Shown one piece after another: positions 26,960-33,843 of a stretch of DNA of 64,000 nucleotides. Made by a program: the position numbers and the translations under genes. Under the pieces are notes generated by a model that saw only the letters and a program-made list of their open reading frames with translations, made no database searches and had not been told where the DNA came from. The DNA lies in NCBI RefSeq assembly GCF_900111155.1, contig NZ_FOGG01000001.1, positions 124,001-188,000 on the forward strand, written 5' to 3'. Origin of the DNA: Pedobacter rhizosphaerae. GTDB lineage: Bacteria; Bacteroidota; Bacteroidia; Sphingobacteriales; Sphingobacteriaceae. How positions within the stretch are numbered: position 1 is the stretch's first letter; each line of letters begins with the position of its first letter.

Positions 26960-28456
26960 ATGAAATTAAAAATAACTTTTTGTGCCTGGCTTTTTTGCTG
27001 CATAAACTATGCGCAGGCACAGAATACCCCTCAAAGTTTGGTCAATCACATCAATCAGATGTTTGCCTTAAAATCTGCTGATACGCTTAAATCTCAATTG
27101 AGTAATGATTTTTCGGTTGCGGCCTATACCATGCCATCTGCTTTCAATTTATTAAAAACAATTGTAAACCGCTACGCTTGTGATTCGCTTGAATTAAAAG
27201 AAGTGGTTAAACAAGGTGAGGGATTTAAATTAACTGTAGTCCCTTTTGTAAAGGGCAAGGCCGGTAATGCAAGTGCTATTTTTACCAATGCCAGTTATCA
27301 GCTATTATACGCTGATATTTTCGATCAGCTTTACGGAATGAACCGCTATAAAGCAGCGGTATTGCGGGCAAAAATCCCTTTCGAAGAAGAAAATGGATCG
27401 ATTATTTTGAAGGTGAAGGTAAATGGCCATGCAAAACCCTTGCGCCTGCTTTTTGATACGGGAGCCGATGGAATGGCCATTACAAAAGCATTAGCAGATG
27501 AAGTAGGCATAAAAGCTACGCGTCAGCAAAACACTTCGGTAGTGGGGGGAAACATGCAGATTTCCGTTTCCGAAGGCAATAACATCCAGTTGGATACTTT
27601 TGTAATTAAAAACCAAAGCTTTGCTATTTTCCCTGAAATGCACAAAGATGCTGATGGCATTATCGGCAATAGCATTGCCAAACAATACATTACAAAAGTA
27701 GATTTTGATAAGAAAGAGCTTTCGCTTTATGATTTTGGAATTTACACCTACCAGGATAAAGGTATTTCAGTACCCGTTACTGTTCCCTCAGGCGTATTTA
27801 TCATCCCTGGAGAGGTAACCGTAACAGCAGATCAAACCCATCCGGGTAATTTTGTATTCGATACCGGTGCGGGCTATAACTTAATCTGCTTCAGGCCATT
27901 TGTAAAAAAGAATAAGCTTTTGGTAAGCGGGTTTAAACCAGAATATAACGGTTCAACGACCAGCATGGGCATGAGCACGCCAACCTACAGTGGTAGAGCA
28001 TCTGCGTTTTCTTTTGCCAAGATGCCACCTTTAAAAAACTTTCCCATTACACTCATGGCGGGTGGCGGACAGAGCGAAAACTGGAACCCGGGCTTTGATG
28101 GTTCTATCGGAATCAGAACCATAAGCCGCTATAATTTCACCATTAACCTACAGGAAAAGGAAATTCACTTTGTTCCCAATAAAACCTTCAACTACCCTAA
28201 TGATTTTGCTTTGGGTGGCTATTTATTTGGCTTTGGCCAGGATGGAAAGCTGAAGGTTTTGGGCCTAACCGCTGGGGGAGAGAATGCTATGCTAAAAACA
28301 GGTCAATTGATTACCAGCATTAACGGAGTAACCGCATCAACATTGATGAGTAATACTAAAAAAATGGAAGAGGTTTTAAATGCAGCTAAAGGCACCCTGT
28401 TTAAGGTAATCAGCAGCGAAAATGGAACCACACAAACGAACACCCTAACCAAATAG
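26960..28456 (+). CDS. Exported retropepsin-like aspartyl protease with tandem lobes and PDZ-like end
   Basis: A 498-residue exported protein (signal MKLKITFCAWLFCCINYAQA). Two retropepsin-like lobes lie in tandem: LLFDTGADGMAIT with D166 and FVFDTGAGYNLI with D301, each followed by the hydrophobic-glycine strand expected for the fold (DGIIGNSIAKQYITKVDF and FDGSIGIRTISRYNFTIN). Having both aspartates in one chain gives a pepsin-like pseudodimer. The C-terminal 80 residues (GLTAGGENAMLKTGQLITSING) resemble a PDZ domain. The frame extends upstream to 26933, inside the previous gene, but ATG 26960 gives a clean signal peptide. Substrate is unknown; periplasmic peptide cleavage coupled to the importer is inferred. 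Confidence 0.88.
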   Translation: MKLKITFCAWLFCCINYAQAQNTPQSLVNHINQMFALKSADTLKSQLSNDFSVAAYTMPSAFNLLKTIVNRYACDSLELKEVVKQGEGFKLTVVPFVKGKAGNASAIFTNASYQLLYADIFDQLYGMNRYKAAVLRAKIPFEEENGSIILKVKVNGHAKPLRLLFDTGADGMAITKALADEVGIKATRQQNTSVVGGNMQISVSEGNNIQLDTFVIKNQSFAIFPEMHKDADGIIGNSIAKQYITKVDFDKKELSLYDFGIYTYQDKGISVPVTVPSGVFIIPGEVTVTADQTHPGNFVFDTGAGYNLICFRPFVKKNKLLVSGFKPEYNGSTTSMGMSTPTYSGRASAFSFAKMPPLKNFPITLMAGGGQSENWNPGFDGSIGIRTISRYNFTINLQEKEIHFVPNKTFNYPNDFALGGYLFGFGQDGKLKVLGLTAGGENAMLKTGQLITSINGVTASTLMSNTKKMEEVLNAAKGTLFKVISSENGTTQTNTLTK

Positions 28457-28460
28457 AAAT

Positions 28461-29600
28461 ATGAAAAAATGGATAACCATAGCGTTCAGCTTGATGATCG
28501 CTTTTTCTGCCTTTGCACAGAAACAAACCACAATGGCAGAAGCCTTAAAAAGGGCCAAAAAAGAAAACAAACTCATCTTTATAGATTGCTATTTTACAGG
28601 TTGTATTCCTTGTAAGCAAATGGATGATCATGTTTTTCCTAATGCTGCAGTTAAAGAAGAAATGGATAAAAACTTCGTCTTTATGAAGGTTGATATCTTT
28701 AAGGATAAATTAGGCGATACTTTAAAAATACAACACATTTTAAATGGCTTTCCTACATTTTTAACCTTAAATGCCGATGGTAAACTCATCAGTTCCACTT
28801 CGGGCTATAAAGACCCTGGAAATTTATTAGCCCTATTTAATGATGCAAAAGCCAAAGCAGATCAGGGACAAGCCTTATCTGGCTATTCAGCACAGTTTGA
28901 AGAAAAAAATTATCCGTCATTCTATGTAGAATTTTGTAAAACCCGCAAAGGGCTAACGGCTTCAAAACTGGCCGAGTACAGTAATACCGTAAAGGATTTT
29001 AAGGCTCCAAATGCTTTACTCCCTTATCTGGTTGCGCGCTCGGCAGATGATCAGGCTGCGGCAGTCATTTTAAAAGATTACAAAGCCTTTGCTGCACTTT
29101 ATGGCGAAGAGGTTTTGCAACCCGTAGTAGATGTTGTTTTAACCCAAAGGCTAAATACTGCGCTAAAAAATAATCAGGAAGAGCGCACATTCAACAACTT
29201 TTTGTCTGAACAAAGAGGCCTTTTCCCGGAAAAAATCTGGAAAATTTGTCTTCAAACATTGAGTAACCGATATTTCCTGGCCATGAAAAAGGATACGGTA
29301 GCTTATTTAAAATTCGCGATCCAAAATCCTGTATTACATCAATACCATTTCAACGCCTTGTACAGTTCTGCAATGGTTAAAAATAGCTTAACGTCAGAAG
29401 TTCAAAAACTGTTTTGCCAATGGGCAGATGCTATTATTACCGAAGACTGTGGCCTTGAATTGATTAAGACGGCAGCGCAGATGAATAAAAGAGCCAATAA
29501 TGAGCAGGGTTACAATAAGTTTATGAAAATGGCTTTGGCCTATGCCAACCGATATAAAATGCCAACAAATGGTCTCGAGGCAGGCTCGGGTACCAAATAA
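28461..29600 (+). CDS. Exported thioredoxin-fold protein with CIPC motif
   Basis: A 379-residue protein with signal peptide MKKWITIAFSLMIAFSAFAQ and an N-terminal thioredoxin-like domain resembling the DsbD C-terminal/Thioredoxin_7 type: AKKENKLIFIDCYFTGCIPC with C48 and C51, then FMKVDIF and GFPTFLTLNADGK (cis-proline). An extra cysteine precedes the motif (DCYFTGC). The C-terminal 230 residues are helical and without a recognised domain. It lies 4 bases after the protease gene and is the last gene before an intrinsic terminator, so it closes the SusCD-linked operon. Redox function is inferred. Confidence 0.87.
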   Translation: MKKWITIAFSLMIAFSAFAQKQTTMAEALKRAKKENKLIFIDCYFTGCIPCKQMDDHVFPNAAVKEEMDKNFVFMKVDIFKDKLGDTLKIQHILNGFPTFLTLNADGKLISSTSGYKDPGNLLALFNDAKAKADQGQALSGYSAQFEEKNYPSFYVEFCKTRKGLTASKLAEYSNTVKDFKAPNALLPYLVARSADDQAAAVILKDYKAFAALYGEEVLQPVVDVVLTQRLNTALKNNQEERTFNNFLSEQRGLFPEKIWKICLQTLSNRYFLAMKKDTVAYLKFAIQNPVLHQYHFNALYSSAMVKNSLTSEVQKLFCQWADAIITEDCGLELIKTAAQMNKRANNEQGYNKFMKMALAYANRYKMPTNGLEAGSGTK

Positions 29601-29657
29601 AGAAATTGGCCGGTATGTAGAAGTATTGGTTGATGTTTAATTTAGTTAATGATTGAG

Positions 29658-29685
29658 AAGCTTACCTGGATGGGTAAGCTTTTTG
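29658..29685 (+). terminator. Intrinsic terminator ending the SusCD/thioredoxin operon
   Basis: AAGCTTACC (29659-29667) and GGGTAAGCTT (29672-29681) form a stem of about nine pairs with a short loop, followed by TTTTG. It separates the thioredoxin gene from the next one and shows that the in-frame ATG at 29649, upstream of the hairpin, is not the real start of the following gene. Confidence 0.75.
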
Positions 29686-29739
29686 TATTTATTCATATAA
29701 TGGTTACATTGTATTTAAATCGAATTGGTTTCAAAAATC

Positions 29740-29747
29740 TACTTTTG
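29740..29747 (+). promoter_or_regulatory. Putative -7 promoter element of the GDPD-GH16 gene
   Basis: TACTTTTG matches TAnnTTTG exactly, 25-32 bases before the chosen ATG at 29772. The -33 box is imperfect (TTTA at 29714-29717, 22 bp away). Together with the terminator just upstream it marks a new transcription unit. Confidence 0.5.
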
Positions 29748-29771
29748 ACGTCGAAAAATAAAAACCAAAAC

Positions 29772-31274
29772 ATGAAACGAGTACTTACTTTTACCTTTAT
29801 GGTGTTCATCTTTTCAACTGCTCTTGCTCAAAAATTTAACTGGAATAAAAATCAGGTCATTGCACATCGCGGAGCCTGGAAGAAAAATAAATTTCCCGAA
29901 AATTCAATCGCCTCTTTAAACGAAGCCGTAAGATTGGGTTGTTATGGATCTGAGTTCGATGTTTGGATGACCCTGGATAAGGTTTTAGTTGTTAACCACG
30001 ATGCCGAATTTCAGGGCTTAACAATCGAGAAAGTAAATTATGCTGATCTGTTAACCAAAACCATGTCTAATGGAGAGAAAATCCCAACCTTAGAAAGCTA
30101 TCTGCTTGAAGGGAAGAAACAAAAAACAACCAGGCTAATTCTAGAGATCAAACCATCGAAAATAAGTAAAGAGCGTGGCTTAGAACTTACCGATAAGTGC
30201 GTAGAAATGGTTAAAAAACTAGGCGTTATCGATTGGACAGAATATATAAGCTTCGACTACGATTATTGCAAACGTATATTGAGCTTATTGCCAAAAGCCA
30301 AAGTCGCTTACCTCAACGGCGATAAAAGCGCGGAACAAATGAAAGCCGATAAACTAACGGGAGCAGATTATCATTATAGCGTTTATCAAAAAGACAACTG
30401 GATAGAAAATGCTCAAAAATTAGGGCTTACCGTTAATGCATGGACGGTTAATACCGCACCAGAAATGCAATGGCTGTTAGCACACCATGTGGAGTATATT
30501 ACCACCAATGAACCAGAACTTTTGTTTGAAGAACTTAAAAAAACACCGGTTGCCAATGGCTGGAAATTAAAATGGGCCGATGAGTTTGATGATAAAGGAC
30601 TGCCATTATCTAAGAACTGGAGCTACGATGTAGGTGGTAATGGCTATGGAAACAACGAATTACAGTACTACACCGATGCTGATACCACGAATGCATTGGT
30701 AAAGAAAGGAAACCTGTTAATCACAGCGGTTAAGGCCGATAAAGATAGAAATCACTACACTTCTGCCCGTTTGGTAAGTAAAAACAAGGTCGACGTAAAG
30801 TATGGCAGGATAGAGGTGCGTGCAATTTTACCAAAAGGGCGTGGTTTGTGGCCTGCTATTTGGATGTTGCCGAGCAATGCTAAATATGGTGGTTGGCCTA
30901 AAAGCGGCGAAATCGACATTATGGAGCATGTAGGTTACAAACCGGATACCGTTTTCGGGAGTGTGCACACCGAGAAATTTAACCATGTTATTAAAACTCA
31001 GGTAACCAAGGGAATTGCGCTCGATCCTTATTCTGCCTATCACGTGTATGCGGTTGAATGGTTTGCAGACCGCATAGATTTCTTCGTAGATGATCAAAAA
31101 TACCTAACCTTTAAAAACACGAAAAAGGGTGCAGGAGAATGGCCTTTTGATCAGGACTTCCACATCATCCTTAATTTAGCCGTTGGTGGAAACTGGGGCG
31201 GACAAAAAGGTATTGATGATGCTGTATTTCCGGCGACGATGAAAGTAGATTATGTAAGGGTATATCAAAAGTAA
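29772..31274 (+). CDS. Secreted GDPD-GH16 fusion (glycerophosphodiesterase + beta-glucanase-type hydrolase)
   Basis: A 500-residue exported protein (signal MKRVLTFTFMVFIFSTALAQ) joining two enzymes. Residues about 25-260 are a glycerophosphodiester phosphodiesterase domain: VIAHRGAWKKNKFPENS, GSEFDVWMTLDKVLVVNHD with the metal and catalytic residues, and the end VNAWTVNTAPEMQWLLAH. Residues about 270-500 are a GH16 beta-jelly-roll: WADEFDDKG, GNNELQYYT, and the catalytic block GEIDIMEHV with E380, D382 and E385. GDPDs release glycerol phosphate from phosphodiesters; GH16 enzymes cut beta-1,3/1,4-glucans or galactans. The start follows a terminator and a -7 box. A phospholipase C gene follows on the same strand. 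Confidence 0.9.
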   Translation: MKRVLTFTFMVFIFSTALAQKFNWNKNQVIAHRGAWKKNKFPENSIASLNEAVRLGCYGSEFDVWMTLDKVLVVNHDAEFQGLTIEKVNYADLLTKTMSNGEKIPTLESYLLEGKKQKTTRLILEIKPSKISKERGLELTDKCVEMVKKLGVIDWTEYISFDYDYCKRILSLLPKAKVAYLNGDKSAEQMKADKLTGADYHYSVYQKDNWIENAQKLGLTVNAWTVNTAPEMQWLLAHHVEYITTNEPELLFEELKKTPVANGWKLKWADEFDDKGLPLSKNWSYDVGGNGYGNNELQYYTDADTTNALVKKGNLLITAVKADKDRNHYTSARLVSKNKVDVKYGRIEVRAILPKGRGLWPAIWMLPSNAKYGGWPKSGEIDIMEHVGYKPDTVFGSVHTEKFNHVIKTQVTKGIALDPYSAYHVYAVEWFADRIDFFVDDQKYLTFKNTKKGAGEWPFDQDFHIILNLAVGGNWGGQKGIDDAVFPATMKVDYVRVYQK

Positions 31275-31277
31275 TAG

Positions 31278-31306
31278 CCCATGGTCCGTGAGTCACGGAC
31301 CATGGG
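31278..31306. repeat. 29-bp perfect palindromic repeat (family copy 1)
   Basis: Two 14-base arms (CCCATGGTCCGTGA and its exact complement) flank one central base, just 4 bases after the stop of the GDPD-GH16 gene. It belongs to a dispersed family with core GGTCYGTGA/TCAYGGACC also seen at 37425, 50808 and 50992. It could fold as a strong 3'-end hairpin or be a REP-like mobile remnant. Confidence 0.8.
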
Positions 31307-31413
31307 AAGGACCAGCCCCAAACCCTGAAACCTTTGTGCATCAATCTTATTACTTTTTTTATTCCTGTTTAGCTTTAACTAAATTGCGGTATCTAAGCTA
31401 TATTGTATAATTT

Positions 31414-33783
31414 ATGGACTCACGTAGAGAATTTTTAAAAAAAGCTGCACTTTTCGCAGGCGCTACGGGTATGGCCAACACTTTGCCCAGTTCTGTGCTG
31501 AAGGCAATGGCCATTGACCCAGCCCCCGGAAGTACCTTTTACGATGCCGAGCACATCGTTTTTTTAATGCAGGAAAACCGATCTTTTGACCACATGTTTG
31601 GTAAAATGAAAGGAGTTAGGGGCTTTAACGATCCCCATCCACACATACAACCAGATGGAAATAAGGTTTGGCTGCAAAAAGATGGACAAGGATACACTTA
31701 CGCCCCGTTTCATGTAGACATTAACAAAACCAAGATCACCTGGCAGGGTGGCCTGCCGCACTCCTGGAACGATCAGTTGGCGGCCAGAAATGGAGGAAGG
31801 TATGACAAGTGGCTTCCTGTAAAAACACCGATGACTTTAGCGCATTACGATCGCAACGATATCCCTTTTTACTATGCCCTTGGCGATGCATTTACCGTTT
31901 GCGATCAGCATTTTTGCTCCTCATTAACAGGAACAACCCCCAACAGGCTGTTCTTCTTTACCGGTACCGTTCGCGGTGAAAGAAGTGAAAACAGGGTAGC
32001 TGTAGTGAACAATGACCAGGCAGAATCTCAAAACAATGTTTTTGTAGACTGGCCTACTTTCCAGGAGCTTTTAGAAGATAATGGAGTTGATTGGCGAATT
32101 TACCAGAATGAACTGTGGACTGCTAAACTTCCGGAAGGAGAAATAGACGATTGGTTAGGAAATTATGGCGATAACCCTGTAGAATACATCAGCAGGCACA
32201 ACGTTAAGCTTTCTGCTTATTTCAGGAAAAATGGAGACCATACCGTAAAGCCTCCCTTAAGTGCTAAGGAAGTTCAGGAAAAGTATGATAAACTTTCCCA
32301 AAGAGAGAAAAATCTGGTCGATAAGGCTTTCACTACCAATATTAGTCAAAAAGATTATTTAGAACTGGCACCTTTTACCTTTACCAACGACCAGGGTAAA
32401 CAGGAAACCATTAATGTGCCGAAAGGTGATATTTTCCATCAATTTAGAAAAGATGTAGATGAGAATAAATTACCTGCAGTATCCTGGCTGGTGGCACCAC
32501 AGCGATTTTCTGATCACACCAGCTCACCACTTTATGGAACCTGGTATGTAAGTGAAGCCCTCGATATTTTAACAAAGAACCCGGAAGTATGGAAGAAAAC
32601 CATCTTCGTACTCACCTATGATGAAAATGATGGTTACTTCGACCATCAACCACCTTTTGTGGTGCCAAACCCCGATGATCCATCTAGCGGAAAAGTATCA
32701 GAAGGAATAAAATATGCGACAGATTTTGAAGGTAGAAAACTGAGCCCGATTGGTTTGGGCTACCGCGTGCCTTTGGTTATTGCTTCCCCATGGAGCAAGG
32801 GTGGTTTTGTGAACTCACAGGTTTTTGATCATACCTCTTCACTCATGTTCATGGAGAAATGGTTAAACAAGAAAACCGGGAAAACCATTAAGAGCAACAA
32901 TATCAGCGATTGGCGACGGGCGGTTTGTGGCGATTTAACCTCCGTATTCAGACCATATAACGGCGATGAAATTAAATCACCAGAGCCACTTAAAAGATCA
33001 GTTGTGGTAACCGAAATTGGCAATGCCAGAAATAAACCAGCACAAGTTGGTCCTACGGCGCTCAATAAGGTAGAAGTGGCTAAAATCAATAAACACGATG
33101 CTTTTTCTCCGCAATCATCAGGCTTTATGCCTAAACAGGAAAAGGGAACAAAGCCCGCATGCGCATTGCCTTATCATTTAATGGTCGACGCGCATTTAGA
33201 TGGTCGGTCTTTGATACTAAGTTTTCAGTCTGCTAAAACGCTTTTTGGTAATGCTACAGAAAGTATTGGTGCACCCTTTAACATGAGTACCAATGCCAAA
33301 TATAAAGGCGTTGTGGGGAAAGTATGGGCTTATGCCGTTAAATCAGGCGATACAGTAACCGATAAGATCAGCATAGACGATTTTGATAGTGAAGCTTACG
33401 ATTTGGCGATAACAGGCCCGAACGGCTTCTACAGGCAATTTGCAGGCAGTGCTAAAAATCCTCAGGTGGTCATTAAGGCTTATCCGGAACAAAGCGGTTT
33501 AGTAGCCAAAAAATTAACAGGAAACCTGGTTTTTGAATTGGAAAATAAAGGAAATGCTCCGGTTACGGTAGACCTGACCGATAATAAATTCAAAGCCCCG
33601 GGCCAAAGTATAAACCTTAAGCCTGGGTCGATAAACAAGATCGTGCTAAATCTTAAAAAAAACAGTAATTGGTACGATTTCAGTTTAACGCAAAAGGGGA
33701 ATCTGGTTTTCAAAAGCCGTTACGCCGGAAAAATAGAAACAGGAGAAATCACACAAACAGACCCGTACATGGGTAATGTTTAA
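31414..33783 (+). CDS. Phosphocholine-type phospholipase C, Tat-exported
   Basis: A 789-residue non-specific phospholipase C of the phosphoesterase/acid phosphatase-like family. The N-terminus SRREFLKKAALFAGATGMA is a twin-arginine signal. The catalytic domain (about 45-520) has EHIVFLMQENRSFDHMFG, the start residues of this family, CSSLTGTTPNRLFFFTGT and FVLTYDENDGYFDHQPPF. Two C-terminal DUF756-like beta domains follow (about 600-690 and 695-785). Members release phosphorylated head groups such as phosphocholine from phospholipids or sphingomyelin outside the cytoplasm. With the preceding GDPD domain this suggests extracytoplasmic phospholipid or phosphodiester scavenging. Confidence 0.95.
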   Translation: MDSRREFLKKAALFAGATGMANTLPSSVLKAMAIDPAPGSTFYDAEHIVFLMQENRSFDHMFGKMKGVRGFNDPHPHIQPDGNKVWLQKDGQGYTYAPFHVDINKTKITWQGGLPHSWNDQLAARNGGRYDKWLPVKTPMTLAHYDRNDIPFYYALGDAFTVCDQHFCSSLTGTTPNRLFFFTGTVRGERSENRVAVVNNDQAESQNNVFVDWPTFQELLEDNGVDWRIYQNELWTAKLPEGEIDDWLGNYGDNPVEYISRHNVKLSAYFRKNGDHTVKPPLSAKEVQEKYDKLSQREKNLVDKAFTTNISQKDYLELAPFTFTNDQGKQETINVPKGDIFHQFRKDVDENKLPAVSWLVAPQRFSDHTSSPLYGTWYVSEALDILTKNPEVWKKTIFVLTYDENDGYFDHQPPFVVPNPDDPSSGKVSEGIKYATDFEGRKLSPIGLGYRVPLVIASPWSKGGFVNSQVFDHTSSLMFMEKWLNKKTGKTIKSNNISDWRRAVCGDLTSVFRPYNGDEIKSPEPLKRSVVVTEIGNARNKPAQVGPTALNKVEVAKINKHDAFSPQSSGFMPKQEKGTKPACALPYHLMVDAHLDGRSLILSFQSAKTLFGNATESIGAPFNMSTNAKYKGVVGKVWAYAVKSGDTVTDKISIDDFDSEAYDLAITGPNGFYRQFAGSAKNPQVVIKAYPEQSGLVAKKLTGNLVFELENKGNAPVTVDLTDNKFKAPGQSINLKPGSINKIVLNLKKNSNWYDFSLTQKGNLVFKSRYAGKIETGEITQTDPYMGNV

Positions 33784-33788
33784 ATAAT

Positions 33789-33807
33789 ATCCCCCAAATT
33801 GGGGGAT
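33789..33807. terminator. Perfect hairpin after phospholipase C gene
   Basis: ATCCCCCAAATTGGGGGAT is a 19-bp inverted repeat starting 6 bases after the stop codon and followed by AGCTTTTG. It has terminator shape with a short T run; it may only partly separate the phospholipase gene from the sensor kinase 36 bases downstream. Confidence 0.6.
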
Positions 33808-33843
33808 AGCTTTTGAAAGAAATTATGCTTATTTTGTATCCTG

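Noticed and set aside
29649..29771. N-terminal extension of the GDPD-GH16 protein
   Set aside because: It would begin before a terminator hairpin and a -7 box, and would bury the signal peptide.
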